Notes under the pieces: model-generated
What the model was told of the DNA's origin: nothing
Seen by the model: only the letters and a program-made list of their open reading frames with translations
Database searches by the model: none
Assembly (NCBI GenBank): GCA_033239005.1
Contig: BSQZ01000101.1
Location: 432,001 to 496,000 of the forward strand
DNA: 64,000 nt
Source of the DNA: Lamellibrachia satsuma
Lineage: Eukaryota; Annelida; Polychaeta; Sabellida; Siboglinidae
Direction: 5' to 3'
Made by a program: the position numbers and the translations under genes
Shown here: in pieces, positions 24,861 through 36,468 of the stretch
Numbering within the stretch: the stretch's first letter is position 1
Layout: the number at the start of each line of letters is the position of its first letter

Positions 24861-25800
24861 AAATCTAAACAATTATGAACTTTGGGAAGGGCTTAATATA
24901 AAATAAGTGAAGGTGGCTTGACCAAACCAGCAATAATAGGAAATATTTATAGGCCTCCGAGGAATTTAAGTGATAACCTGAAACAATTTATAACAACATT
25001 ATCATCTCTAGACCAAATACAACACAATGTAATCTTTGCCGATGATTATAACATAAACCTGCTTAAGTTAAATGAAGACGAACTGATCAGTGATTTATTT
25101 GATTTTCTTACATCACATAGTATGTATCCCCAAATTACACTACAAACTAGATTTTCAGAAAGACACTGTACACTAATCAATAATCGTTTCTGTAAATTAA
25201 CAAAAACCATTCTAGAGAGCAGAGCAAGTATACTCATAAAACAATGTTCAGGTCACCAACTCTATTTTATCTTTATGGACACAAAACAAAACAAACAATC
25301 AAATACTAAAACAACTAAGATACACATGAAAACGAGTGAAGCCTTATTAAGAGTTACACATGACATTCATACATCAGACATTTATAACAAAATGGACAAG
25401 AGCCCTAATGCTGATACAAATATTTCAATTATAATCTTACATATCAAATAATAGAAACGACTAAAATAAACACATACAAACTTGCCAATTCAATAAATAT
25501 CAACATAAAAAATCAAACTGGACAACGAAAGGTCTATTAAGATCAATTAAATATAGAGATAAATTATATAAACAACTGAAAATGTTACATCCCGATTCTA
25601 CACAATATAACACGTGTTGCACTAATCTAAAAACATACAACGTAATACTTAAGAAGAACATTCGTGAAGCAAAGAGATTACACTATGAACAACTTATCGA
25701 CAAATACCAATTCAATGAATACGCAGCTCTAGAAATAGTCTATAGGACCACTACACATTTGGATAACAACCAATTACCCATCAGTATAATTTACTCGACT
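24860..25800 (+). pseudogene. Non-LTR (Nimb/Jockey-like) endonuclease C-terminus and linker
   Basis: Translation shows AIIGNIYRPPRN, FADDYNINLLKLN (the GDFN-type motif, altered), ISDLFDFLTSHS and PQITLQTRFS, followed by the linker (REAKRLHYEQLIDKYQF). These belong to the second half of a LINE ORF2 endonuclease and the stretch before RT. A frameshift lies near 25,450. The copy stops at about 25,800 before any RT. It directly abuts the end of the Polinton remnant. Confidence 0.75.
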
Positions 25801-25850
25801 TGCGTTGCAAATATCGATTTACACGACGTGCGTTGCAAATATCGATTTTT
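25797..25850. repeat. Short direct duplication (~27 bp x 2)
   Basis: CGACTTGCGTTGCAAATATC and CGACGTGCGTTGCAAATATC occur side by side. Confidence 0.8.
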
Positions 25851-26066
25851 TTCGAAAGGTGTACTACTTTTTATGATATTTCAAGTATATCACCCAGTGG
25901 ACTGTTGTCCCCCGACACCAGCGACGGCACGTTTTGTCACATATTTACATCTGACACGATAAGTGGAGAAAAATAGTTTGGCAAACCTTTGTCTTGAGCT
26001 CCCGTCGTTGCCAATTTGAAGGTCATGTAAACAATACCGTATACCTCCTAATAGAGACACGTTGTT

Positions 26067-26894
26067 GTGGCGAGCAGCAATGGCAAGTGTGTGAAATGCA
26101 ACAGAGGAAGGGTAAAGACTGGTAGTACCCTCTGTACGGCATGTACACGAAAGAACGGCCTCACACAAGCGCAGAAATCTGATTACAGTGACGTTGTCAT
26201 TCTGGTGAGTGAGCCTCTAATGTATGCCCAGTACCACAGAGACTGTGCCAGCAGAGACAGCATCGTAAAGGTGATTGCGGCATTTTATACCAGTGATACA
26301 CTGAGTGAGGCGAAGTGTATGTTGTGGTCACAATTTGAAGATTCTAACATTTTAGAACCTAGGCAAACGAGACTAACATCGTGTAATAGAACCGACAGAG
26401 AGGCTATGAGTGATGACATTCAGAGAGGTATTGGAAGCCAAATCGAGAATGGCATCAAAGTACAGTGTATAGCACGGGACTGGAAGCTAATTCCAAAAAG
26501 TCATCCGGAGGGAGTAAATGAATTGAGTCTCGCCGAGAAACTGGCAGACCTCGAGGGTGAGCTTAAAGTGTTCGTGGACGCTCTTGGTGGCAGTAAATCC
26601 GATGCCGCAACTAACAGCCAGAAGATCTCTGCATTGGAAACTGACTCTAAATTACACGGACAACTGATACTGCAGGTATTGGTTAACACCAATGATCACT
26701 GGCAGAGGCTGTTGCTGGTGGCTCCAGCACTCGGCCACTACAGAAAACAGGTGGCACTAACCGTGACGGGGCGCCGGATAGCAACGACAATGATCAGTGT
26801 GAACGAAAACAGGAAGCGGACCGCGAATCGCAGCCAATACCTGTTTCACCGCGTATCGACAGCACGACGCAGCAGTTACATGATACGTTTGTGA
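26067..26894 (+). CDS. Non-LTR element ORF1-like protein with zinc-binding start
   Basis: A 275-residue ORF. A Cys motif at residues 8-29 (CVKC...CTAC) could bind zinc. A helical core follows: MYAQYHRDCASRDSIVKVIA, FYTSDTLSEAKCMLW, and a DREAMSDDI segment. Then comes a coiled-coil-like stretch (LAEKLADLEGELKVFVDAL). This layout (ligand Cys, YH...V..FY...EA...LW, basic/acid helix, coiled coil) recurs in ORF1-type proteins located before LINE endonucleases in marine invertebrates, and an endonuclease fragment does follow here. The last ~70 residues look frameshifted. The RNA-binding role is inferred. Confidence 0.5.
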   Translation: MASSNGKCVKCNRGRVKTGSTLCTACTRKNGLTQAQKSDYSDVVILVSEPLMYAQYHRDCASRDSIVKVIAAFYTSDTLSEAKCMLWSQFEDSNILEPRQTRLTSCNRTDREAMSDDIQRGIGSQIENGIKVQCIARDWKLIPKSHPEGVNELSLAEKLADLEGELKVFVDALGGSKSDAATNSQKISALETDSKLHGQLILQVLVNTNDHWQRLLLVAPALGHYRKQVALTVTGRRIATTMISVNENRKRTANRSQYLFHRVSTARRSSYMIRL

Positions 26895-27715
26895 TTCCAG
26901 CAGACCAGAGACGAAAGCAGACAAAATGTTGCCGAGAGAAAACTGCAGTAAGCCACCGCGGAACACGCAGATGCGAGGAACCATCGTTGGCCAGGGGATT
27001 GATGCTGCATGAGTCTTTATATGCCGAGTTCATAAATCGGACGGGGTCAGTGAAGAGTTCCATGGATGAATGCATTGCTAGGGAAGGACGCCCATACGGC
27101 GGATGTGCAATCCTGTGGAAATGATTAGTTAAGTTTGTAGTGAAAGAACTTAAATGCAATCACGTGAGGTTGTGTGGGAGTATGATCCAAATTAACAACT
27201 GTGAAATCATGTGCCTTAATGTATACATGCCGTGCGATGGCTGGTTGGAAGACGATAAGTTTGCGGAATATATGGATGTGTTAGGTGAAATACAGCAGTT
27301 AATACACACGTACAACCCCGCTCACGTCATACAAACGTACAACCCCGCTCACGTCATACACACGTACAACCCCGCTCACGTCATACACACGTACAACCCC
27401 GCTCACGTCATACACACGTACAACCCCGTTCACGTCATACACACGCACAACCCCGCTCACGTTATACACGGGGGTGACTTGAATACATATGTAACTAGGA
27501 ATACGCCTCACGCAAATGCATTAAGGAATTTTATATCGGATTTTAATCTTACGGTATATATAGATGCTCCAGATGCGTAAGTGCCACATACTTATGTAAT
27601 TCCAAACGATTTGACCTCCAGAATTGATATTTTTTAACCACGGCAAATTTAGGACAGAAGGTACTCGAATGTGCTATTATAGACAACTTGTTGTTTTCTG
27701 ACCATGTGCCGCTTA
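26895..27715 (+). pseudogene. Non-LTR endonuclease fragment with in-frame 27-bp array
   Basis: After stops near 27,120 the endonuclease text is clear: EGRPYGGCAILWK, CLNVYMPCDG, HGGDLNTYV (the GDFN-type motif), SRIDIF and SDHVPLK. In place of a short loop before the GDLN motif there are six tandem copies of a nine-codon unit. The fragment ends in a (TA)n tract at 27,720, and no RT follows. The ORF1-like protein upstream is probably from the same element. Confidence 0.7.
27306..27467. repeat. 27-bp minisatellite, six units, coding frame preserved
   Basis: The CACGTACAACCCCGCTCACG+TCATACA unit gives a period of 27 bp. Translation is HTYNPAHVI repeated, inserted inside an endonuclease domain. 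Confidence 0.93.
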
Positions 27716-27719
27716 AAGT

Positions 27720-27728
27720 TATATATAT

Positions 27729-27761
<33 letters not shown>

Positions 27762-27814
27762 CGAAATAGACTATTGTTATATATATATATATATATATAC
27801 TAAGTAGACTATAG

Positions 27815-27883
<69 letters not shown>

Positions 27884-27902
27884 TATAACTATAGTCTACT
27901 TC
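27720..27902. repeat. (TA)n with a perfect inverted repeat
   Basis: Three TA runs are interrupted by short unique words. AAGTAGACTATAGTTATATA (from about 27,801) and its exact reverse complement (ending at 27,902) bracket a TA tract, forming a ~100-bp hairpin. A diverged third copy (AATAGACTATTGTTAT) lies upstream. Confidence 0.9.
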
Positions 27903-27954
27903 GTTCACTTAGATCTACTTTGTACGTCAACAAGGGCCCGATATAATAAGTTTA

Positions 27955-28095
27955 CTTTTCAACAAAATGCTCTCCCTGTGGTGGATCCAGGCTGCTACAC
28001 GACAGTTCTTCATTGGCCATTTGTCGGCATGTTCCCAGTTTTAGGGGGGGCGCAAGCCGGGTGAGCCCCCCTAAATCCGCGCCTGAGTGTGCTAA
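27955..28095 (-). mobile_element. Unclassified transposon fragment
   Basis: The G-run segment around 28,040-28,080 (GGTGAGCCCCCCTAAATCCG) reads GADLGGLTRLAPP on the minus strand, a text that recurs in invertebrate repeats. No terminal repeats are found. Confidence 0.4.
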
Positions 28096-28199
28096 TAATA
28101 CACTGAATATTGGTGATTGTTCATGGCTCGGTGTGGGAGTGGTCTTATATAAACGTTTCCGTAGATTTGGTTGAAACGTGTCAGGGGATTGCAACATGT

Positions 28200-29570
28200 T
28201 TAATCTTAAGGATACACACGTGTAATGTCATACTGTTCATATGTGGCTTGAAACACACATCTTACTAAATGCACATATATTTAGCTACAACGCGGAATAT
28301 GTGTACAGATGTACATATCAGTCAAAGCGTCATTGTTAGCAGTTTTCCATGGAGTGGCCTACTCTAAATACAGCGGTGATCAATGCAAAAAGGCTATGTA
28401 GAACATCAATTGTTTTTCGGGGAGATGATTATCTCGAGTGTTTGATATATCACAACTAGCAAGCCTATGGCAAGAGTCCACTGAATTATCAAACCTTTTG
28501 TCTACCTCGAGCTTGGAACGACAGTCATAATTACAGCTGTTATAATAATTACAGCATCTCCGGACAATATGTAAGGAGACGATGACTATAAAGCGTAATA
28601 TCATGTTTGTATTAAACTACACACTGACTAAGATACTGGAGTTGTGTAAATTATTGAGAGCACTTGTTTATTGTTGATTGAGTAGAAACTATGTTTGTGT
28701 GTGCCTTGGCGTTAGTGTTTTCAAGTGATTTCAAGTGATTGGTCTGTCGCTGACCGCTAGCTTAATAATGCAGCAGCCACTAGTTCGGACGCCCACAAAT
28801 GTTTGAAATCAGTCACCGGTCTTGAAAGAAATCGACGGGAGTCAGTTGTGGAGTGAAATTGTGGAAAAGGAGATTTATAGGTTACATTTTTTAAGAATTC
28901 AAAGAAATGTTTTAATCAAAGGCTGCCTATGTTTACACTAACCGTGGACTTTCCCCATACGCTGGTAATCTCAACTTATTTCGTCTGTGTTAAAGACGAC
29001 CTCATACTGGGACAGACGGTTGGTGATCGCTGCAGCGCGGTCGGACGACAATAGCCTATATATGACATAGATTGGCCACGTGCATTCAGCAAGGCACGGT
29101 TTTAGACAATATGATCGCTGTATTATGTTGTTGGCTGTAATAACTAAACAGGTCGGCACAGTAGTTCCCATATTAATTTTCACTTCATGGCGCAGTTTGA
29201 TTGTATCCAGGCGGATCCCTCTTGTTGACGACTCAGGCTACAATGTATAATTGCTCATATTCCATTAGTGTAGTGTAGATAGTGTTTACCTGACACAGCC
29301 ACTACGTTTAATGCCAAGTAGGTATTGTGCCTGTGTACACATTTGGTTTAGAAAAGCGGGAAAGTGCTCGTGGAAAAGCGGGAATCATCGTCCTCGCGTT
29401 TACTTCCTTTGGTTAGGCAGCGCCTCAAAACTACAGGGTTAAGCCGTCTCAAATCAGTAATCAATATAACATATTCAACATTTGAATGAATGCGTTGATG
29501 AACTAAGGGGGATAGCGGAGGACAAAAGGTGGGTATCCGGGCAACCTGTCAATGTTAGTATATTCCGTGC
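28200..29570. other. No recognisable gene
   Basis: AT-rich with scattered short ORFs. A segment near 29,005-29,060 weakly resembles the repeat block at 30.95 kb (GGGACAGACGG...GATCRCTG). Confidence 0.45.
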
Positions 29571-29860
29571 ACACGTAACGTTAACAGGGAGTGAGGTCAA
29601 AAGCGTTTTCGCGGCAACCGAGAAAGCCAAGTTCCGATGTTTGTTCTAGGATTTGACGATCGACGCTGCCTAAGCTCTTTTGCAGGAATGAGTAGTGAAT
29701 GTAAATATGTCAATGCTTAGATGAAAATGCTTGATAGGTCATTGTTCGGATTTTACAAATGATACGATATTGGATAGGGAGCCAATGCAGACATGTTAGA
29801 AGTGGCACGGACTGTGAAAAACGAGAAGACTATGAAACTACCCTTGCCAAATAGTCGTCG
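29570..29860 (-). mobile_element. 3' end of an L2-like LINE, degraded
   Basis: This stretch aligns by eye with 35.2-35.46 kb: AACAGGGAGTGAG, then GATATYGGAYAGGGAGCCAATG and AGAAGTGGYACKGA. It represents the C-terminal RT tail on the minus strand, and is strongly diverged. Confidence 0.55.
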
Positions 29861-30059
29861 AGTCACAGCAAGTGGTATTCAACTTATTGCCTGCGGTAGT
29901 GAGAACTATACCATTTCTATCAAAACTGGAATCGGAAAATGTTGTATTGTATCCGCGGCAACTGAGACGTCGACTCGAGCGATATGCCTTTATAGATTCA
30001 AACGAACCAATTTAGAGTAGTTTAACCTGAGAATCATTTTCTCGTACCTGTTTCGTGAT

Positions 30060-30185
30060 TACAATTGGCAACGTGATACAGCGGTGAGGGTTGTAATTCG
30101 TGCCCTGTTGTTGAGTGCTCGCGGCGTGACTTGTATATAATTTGCGTCACAGATCGCCTGGAGTCGCCCTACAAGACACGCATTA
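30060..30185 (-). repeat. Inverted partial copy of the 31.0-kb repeat
   Basis: The reverse complement contains GTAGGGCGACTCCAGGCGAT, GCACGAATTACAACCCTCAC and TATCACGTTGCC, matching 30,975-31,095. Confidence 0.7.
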
Positions 30186-30229
30186 TTGCCCCTACATATA
30201 CAGTTACAAAGGCTTCTGTTTACATATGG

Positions 30230-30345
30230 AATCAAAGTTAAGTTCTCTGATCTTACACATAGGGCCATATCTACGCAACAACCAGTCAGCCATCTCATTT
30301 TGCTAGTCTCCTTCATCTTTCAAATGTTGTTTTATAAATAATCGA
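30230..30345 (+). mobile_element. LINE 3'-end fragment
   Basis: A stretch similar to 33,075-33,145 (CTACRCAACAACCASYC...CTAGTCTCCT.CATCTTTCAAAT). It is a scrap of the RT tail. Confidence 0.45.
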
Positions 30346-30715
30346 CATAATATAAACATGGCTGCAGCTAAATGACCTTGAACACGCACTGACTTTACCA
30401 AGCAGTGACACACACACGAAGCCCGCTTGGCTGACAAAGGTTTGAACCAAATATAATATTGCAGCCCTGCGGCCTCAATTTCATATGCGTAATCGACAGC
30501 CACGTGGCATTTTTTGCGTGAGACGGCCATAAACCACTTTTTTTATTCATACGCCTTTACACGAAAAAGAGTGCGTTGTAAAATATGGATTGCGCATTGT
30601 GCATCAAGTTTTCACGTGGCGGCACCTCTCATGTGGTGACCACTTGTATCGCAATACAGCTGTCAAGTAACCCAGACGCCCATAGGTGTTGTCTAACGAA
30701 TTACCGGTTATGGTA

Positions 30716-31051
30716 GAAATGTAGAAAGAGTCAGGAGAGGGATTGATTGTGTCGGGCGGTAAATAGTTATGTTTCTACTTGTGCTTGGATTTATACTGGG
30801 TCGCAATTAAATGGTGTAGTTTCGTAAGATTTATATGAAGAAGATTTAACAGGGTCTGTCGGGTAAACGGAAACCTTATTCTGCCACACTTTAGCATATG
30901 CGGTGATGACGTATTTCCATGCGCGTTTGTCAATGTATTCACATAGTGGGACAGACGGTGACCTGATCACTGTAGCATGTCCTTTAGGGCGACTCCATGC
31001 GACATGTGACACAGTTTCCACTCAAGTCACGCTGCGTGAAATCAACGTCAA
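30716..31051 (+). repeat. Duplicated ~336-bp block, copy A (pair with 39,928-40,265)
   Basis: The two blocks match almost base for base, from GTAGARRKWGTCAGGAGAGG to ATCAACGTCAAG. The partner lies 120 bp upstream of the lectin start codon. Here it lies 168 bp upstream of a duplicated piece of the lectin's last exon, so both flanks of the lectin gene are present without its middle. Confidence 0.85.
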
Positions 31052-31218
31052 GGCACGAATTACAACACTCACCGTTGTATCACGTTGCTGATTGTAATAA
31101 CGAAGCTGGTACGATAAAATAGTTATCAGGTTAATCTAAGCTAAATTGCTACATTTTAATTTGTAAAGTTAGATTGCTCGGGTCGATGCCTCAGTTACCG
31201 AGGATACTGGCTACAATG

Positions 31219-31441
31219 CAGCTGGGGTGGAGGGTACCCAACCACCATTTGTTACGGCGCAGGAAACAATGATTTGTGCATGAATGTCGATGTGATGTCT
31301 CCTGGAGCATCCGGGGATGGTTTTGATAAAGATTTTCCTTTGTTTGATGCTCCGACTAATAACAGCGATTGGCCTAATAGATATGACAAAGGCAGACCTT
31401 CTAAAGGCGGACCACCGTTTCTGTCTTTGTGGCTGCGCTAA
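31219..31441 (+). pseudogene. Duplicated C-terminal exon fragment of the fibrinogen-related lectin
   Basis: The frame is open from WGGGYPTTICYGAGN through LCMNVDVMSPGASGDG to LSLWLR and a stop. It matches residues ~321-394 of the gene at 40.4-47.1 kb, with about three replacements (Ile to Met, Ser to Asn, Val to Leu). Homology starts abruptly in mid-exon at CAG (31,219 against 46,896), and the signal peptide, coiled coil and first half of the FReD are absent. The open frame and few changes suggest a recent duplication. It could serve as an alternative terminal exon of another transcript, but no upstream exon is visible. Confidence 0.8.
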
Positions 31442-33000
31442 AAACAATGTTGCACACGTTGAGGGATGCGACAATCTTTCCTTTTCAAAACATTTGCAGA
31501 ACAGACTTAAGGAAACATTTCTTTCAGTACACACTCCTACTAATGTGATATTCATGAAATGAAATGTCTTAGCAGCAAAACACAAACATCTAAAAGATTG
31601 TATAAATGTGCTCGCAAGCCTACGTGAACTCTGCGACGTATACCTATCCTGCACATTTCGTTATATTAAATGTTGTCAACCTGTTGTCGATCGAAGCACA
31701 TCAAGTAGTATTAACGTTTTAGTATCTAGACGTTTGCTAGCAACCCACGTAAAGGACTAGGTGTACTACATGTGATGTGAACGTCTGCAGTCTCACAGGA
31801 GTAAGCATGTCGGCCGATTATATTGCGAATCAATGCATATTGAGGCGTGAAACTTGAGGCCGTAGCAATTTGAGGCGCAGAGTAAATCCGATTGCTACTT
31901 TTGTGAAATGGAGCCTATACAGGGTATTGGAAGAAATCCCATGATCTAGGGTGTTCCATGCAATCTAACCATCGATATATCGTAACGATTGATGTAACAA
32001 TGCAGCCAATCGACAATACATCATAATATCGGTGATTGTTTTTCGCTAGTTCCCTGAACCATCGATAGGGGAAATCAGCATGACAATTATTTTATTGTAA
32101 CTCTGTTCATAAACAAGCATTGTTCTCATTGATGTAGTAATTTTGTTTACATATGGAGGAAGCATGTAACATGTACATCAAAAGGGTGACCATCGCAGTG
32201 CCATCACAGTGCCATCACAGTGATATCGCAATACTCATGAAACTATCGCAATAGTATTGTAATAGCGGCGCTACTATCACAGCAGTAAATGTTCCTAGTT
32301 GTGACATCCGCAGTCGATTTTTTATTTAAAAAATGCACATTTTTGTGCAAATCATCAAAAGAATTGACTGTGGTCCTTAGACCTGGTAAGGCACAAAATA
32401 GTGGATACCCAAAATGTTAAACACAATGCGGGTCAATGCCCATTATTGACGTGATTTCCATCCTCTCGCCGATCACATGACATAGTTACAAAATGTCACC
32501 ACATTTTCACTTCACTTGATGTTTGATCAAACAGTAAGTAATTTACTGCCTTCTTTGACGATTTCACTAAAAATACATACAACAGTTGCACAAACGAGCT
32601 AGCACGTTGCAGTGGTTACTAGGCAGGAATTTGAAATGAGACTAACATCAAAATATAATTGAGGAGGAAACTTTAATATCTTGTTCACGTCGAACTTGAT
32701 GCGAGTTATTTCAATTGTTAAACAGTTGTTAAACAGCGAAGTACCAGCCAGATAGGCAAAAATCCAATCTGCGACACAGAGGGTAATTCTGATAGTTCAA
32801 TTACACAATCTTCGCTATTCTAGATAAGATAATTATTAGCACCAGTAGTCGTCTTCTGAACGTGTCCAGTCGTGTTAATTTGGTGTTAATAAATATTAAT
32901 TTTTCAGGGGTCATGTGCAATTGGGCAGGGTTTTCAGTCAGTTTTGCTAAACACGTCCAACGGGTAACGTCGCAAACTTCAGCGACAATGACTCTACTCA
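31219..33000 (+). repeat. Segmental duplication, copy A
   Basis: About 1.78 kb is colinear with 46,896-49,076, covering the exon fragment, the 3' flank and further intergenic DNA (shared blocks include TCGGCCGATTATATTGCGAA, GTGACATCCGCAGTCGATTT and a GTTCTTGATGCGAGTTATTT-like block). Copy B has an extra ~400 bp with a TA tract at 47.95-48.36 kb. Confidence 0.88.
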
Positions 33001-33039
33001 TTGCTTGTTATCTTGCTACACATCAACCAATGTCAGCGT

Positions 33040-33330
33040 AGTCTTATCGAATTAATGTTAAGCTGTCCACTCTTACATATCGTGCTCTATCTACACAACA
33101 ACCACCCTACTTGGCTAGTCTCCTGCATCTTTCAAATATCCCTAGGCAGCTCAGACAATTTCAAAACAACTTATTGTGCCTAAAACAAAACTTAACTTGG
33201 GTAAACGTGCTTTCTCTGTCGCTGCACCTAGCGTCTGGAATGAACTCCACATCACTTTAAAAACATCTGAAACTATAGCTATTTTCCGAAAAAACTCTAG
33301 ACAAATTATAAATTGCATTTCTACCATAAA
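33040..33330 (+). pseudogene. LINE RT C-terminal tail
   Basis: In shifted frames it reads LYLHNNHPTWLVSCIFQISL and LNLGKRAFSVAAPSVWNEL. The latter is the C-terminal signature found in many L2/CR1/RTE-type ORF2 proteins. 5'-truncated. Confidence 0.7.
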
Positions 33331-33581
33331 CCTTCGGTTGTCCCACGTTCTGATAATGACTTTTGCGCGTCCCTGTTCACGATTATGCTTAATGATTCTG
33401 TTTTGTTGCGCCTCTGAGCTCAGGTTCCTGAGTATATGGGCGCCATGGAAGTGTATTAGTATTAGTATTATTAGTCTGCATGTGTCGGTCATCTCTTGAT
33501 TTTAGTTGCACATCGTTAGTTTTCTTTATCTATTTTAGGTGCATAGCCCCAACACCAAGACTTTTGTTTCATTTTAACTAG

Positions 33582-33823
33582 TTCCACCCGGTGTGTCTTT
33601 GGCACTTTCGGCGTATCCGGTACACGATGCACGTGACCAACGCTACTGTCTCGAAGGAGGACCAGCACGTGTATCTGATGGCGACTACATTGAATCTAGT
33701 CCGGCAGCTGAGGTAAAATTTTAATGAGACATTCGACTAAGGCACACAACTGTTCACACGTGTAGTCTATTTCTTTAGAATACAGTCTGGCGGAAGGCGC
33801 ACGGGCTGGTGGCAGAGTTCAAG
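33582..33823 (+). CDS. Possible two-exon orphan gene fragment
   Basis: An acceptor (TTTCATTTTAACTAG) precedes an open 131-bp stretch ending at GAG|GTAAAA (33,712). A 66-bp putative intron ending ATTTCTTTAG leads to a 45-bp stretch (33,779-33,823) ending AAG|GTCAGT. Phases agree (0/0). The peptide contains YPVHDARDQRYCLEGG, GDYIESSPAAE and NTVWRKAHGLVAEFK, a composition that looks protein-like. I do not recognise it, and no further exon was found. Confidence 0.3.
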
Positions 33824-33829
33824 GTCAGT

Positions 33830-34385
33830 TGAAAGTCAAAGTTCGCATCATATACCTTGGTGGGCGATAACAACACTGATAATCTTGAATTAGCGTAGAA
33901 TTATATTTTACCTTTGAAACCTTGAAAAGATATATAGGTATCAAATCCAAGACTGCAGCGTGGTCGCCATTTTATTCATACAGATCTAGTAACACAAGGA
34001 CACAAATCGTTCCTGACAGAAACCGCGCTACATATGTTGTTATAACTGTGACTGCGCAACAAGTTGACATCATTGACCTCAAAGAATAGGCTATGGAAAG
34101 AGAAATAGGATGGGTTCAACGGAGTATTCAGCTATTATCACAGGATACACTACATAACAGTGCATATATCATGCGACTAGTCAGCTGCATCCAACATATC
34201 ATTAAGTAAAAATGTCTTCATGCACATGAACTTACGGTCTTCTATAACCTTTGCCGTGTTCAAGAGAACGTGCTAAGCACATTTTCGACCAATGGAAGCA
34301 GTTTGTACAAACGTATGCACATTAGTTAAATGACGTTATTGTGGAGAGGACAGCGTCCACTCATAGGCAAATCAAGAGTTGCAAT
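33830..34385. other. No recognisable gene
   Basis: Non-repetitive AT-rich DNA without long ORFs. Confidence 0.5.
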
Positions 34386-34386
34386 G

Positions 34387-34387
<1 letters not shown>

Positions 34388-34477
<90 letters not shown>
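34388..34477. repeat. (TA)n microsatellite
   Basis: About 90 bp of pure TA. Confidence 0.98.
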
Positions 34478-34481
<4 letters not shown>

Positions 34482-34889
34482 CATGGTATATCGGCTGATA
34501 CATTTAATTGAGAAGCAGTTTTCTGAAAACTCCAACAAACATATAATCGAAAAAATACATAGTAAATACGAAACGTCTCAATTGTGTAACTATCTTTCTA
34601 GCATCGTAATATTTAAAGATATCGTAAACACTGTATTAACTCTTATTGTATGTAACTGAATATCATGTTTTATTCCTATCAACAGCTCAGTTAACCCCCA
34701 ACTTGACTTTTATCTGAAATAGTCAAAACATTTAAATATAATAAATGTATTTTAACATTTGGCGTGATTACAAAATATGCTACTACATATGCGGAAACAC
34801 TTGACATATGTAAAATGGGATACTTAAAAACCATGCTATGTGGCCGGAGTGTAAAAGTATTTGTGCTCGTTAAAATAGGAAGAGGCTTT

Positions 34890-34962
34890 GCGTGTTACAG
34901 GCTATACGTGTTACAGGCTTTACGTGTTACAGGCTTTACGTGTTACAGGCTTTACGTGCTAC
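34890..34962. repeat. 16-bp tandem repeat (GTGTTACAGGCTTTAC)n
   Basis: Four to five near-perfect units. Confidence 0.9.
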
Positions 34963-35019
34963 ATGTCTTAGCGCGCAAACAACGGCACTCAATAATGATA
35001 ACAATAATAATAATAAAAT

Positions 35020-35660
35020 ATAATGCGCTAAAACCCCGGGAGACCCAAGCTCGGCAGCGCACCAAAAAGTAGTTAAGTTGTTCATAATCGATAAGCAGTT
35101 CAAATTGTAAACGGGTGGGCTGGTACGCCGGAGGATAAGCAAATTTAATCAGGTGGATGTTTAGCTTACAAAGAAATGTTGTTGTATTTCCTACAGACTT
35201 AACACTAACAGGGAGTGAGTTCCACAGAATCGGTGCAATAACTGAAAAAGCTCTAGTTCCGACATTTGTCTTAACACCGGGAACAACAAGTAGATTAGAA
35301 TTAGATGGTGCATTAGATTTTTGTATTGCAGTAGTGAGCAGCTGATATGCTGATTGCTTGGATAAAAGTAAATGATATGTAATTGTACAGATCTTTAAAA
35401 TAATGCGATATCGGACAGGGAGCCAATGTAATGATTTAAGAAGTGGTACTGAGTGAGAGAAACGAGGAGACCAGGCAATTAATCATGCAAAATATTTTTG
35501 CACACGTTCAAGTTTCAAGATGTCGTTGAGAGGAATTTTATGATAGAGGGAATTGCAGTAGTCAAGTCTACTGCTAACAAGAGCAGTTGCGGTAGTTTTG
35601 GGGATAACAAAATATATATATATATATATATATACCGGCGAATACGACGATGGTCACGAT

Positions 35661-35735
<75 letters not shown>

Positions 35736-36260
35736 GCGAATACGACGAAGGTCACGATTGTGACAAAGCAGCAATGACAAGTTTGTGAAATATGCTCTAT
35801 AAATGTTTTTATTATTATCAAATGTGAATAATCTGGCTTAGCATTGTTTTTGGAAAAACTTATAAACTGTAAAAAATGATAAACTGTTTTATTTGCACTT
35901 TAACTTTAATTTGCTGGCAGACATCTAATGAAATATATCATGGAAACAATTCCTCAGTTGGTTTATGGAGCAATGTCTATCTATTTACCAAGGAAAGGTA
36001 AATATGTGCATCATATGCATATAGGTGTTGGACCAAGTTGTGAGCTGATTGGAGTAGTGTAAAGATTAAAAAGTTATGATCCAAGAACAGTTCCCTGGGG
36101 AACACCATATGAAGTGGGCAGTGCCGGTGAAAACAAATAACTATCTTCATGCTTTGGTATCTATCAGTTAAAAATGGTGAAAACCAGCTCAGTGTTGTGC
36201 TAAATATGTCATACCACATTGGCAAGCGTTTGATGTGTATGTTATGGTCAATAGTATCAA
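35020..36260 (-). pseudogene. L2/Rex-like LINE ORF2, 3' half, degraded
   Basis: Leftward from 36,225 the frame reads LSWFSPFLTDRYQSMKI, then damaged GVPQGSVLG and YADDTQ motifs (YAYDAHIYLS, with catalytic Asp lost). The thumb follows at about 35,580-35,400 ([35 protein letters not shown]). The canonical tail is at about 35,300-35,200 (VGTRAFSVIAPILWNSLPVS). A TA tract with duplicated flanks interrupts it at 35.61-35.76 kb. Diverged 3' ends of the same type occur at 29.6 and 58.55 kb. Confidence 0.75.
35612..35762. repeat. (TA)n flanked by 28-bp direct repeats
   Basis: CGGCGAATACGACGATGGTC plus ACGATTGTG (35,634-35,664) recurs with one change at 35,733-35,761, on the other side of a TA run. 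A second, shorter TA run precedes the first copy, so the unit is (TA)n plus 28 bp, repeated twice. Confidence 0.9.
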
Positions 36261-36468
36261 ATTGTGTTTTGCACCCTTGTTCCGACAGCCCTCAATACGC
36301 CCCTGTGCAGTAGGCTGTGACAGAACCATCACTATGACAACATACATTTAGCTGCAAATTAATTCAGCACAGCTCTCTACGAGACCACAAACAAACACAA
36401 CAAAAATCTAATCATCTGGACTGGATAGTGAGAAATCCGTCATTCTTTCTTTCCTTGATTAAAATAAT

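Noticed and set aside
35498..35788. Plus-strand ORF across the TA tract at 35.6 kb
   Set aside because: Antisense of the LINE RT tail with Tyr-Ile repeat translation.
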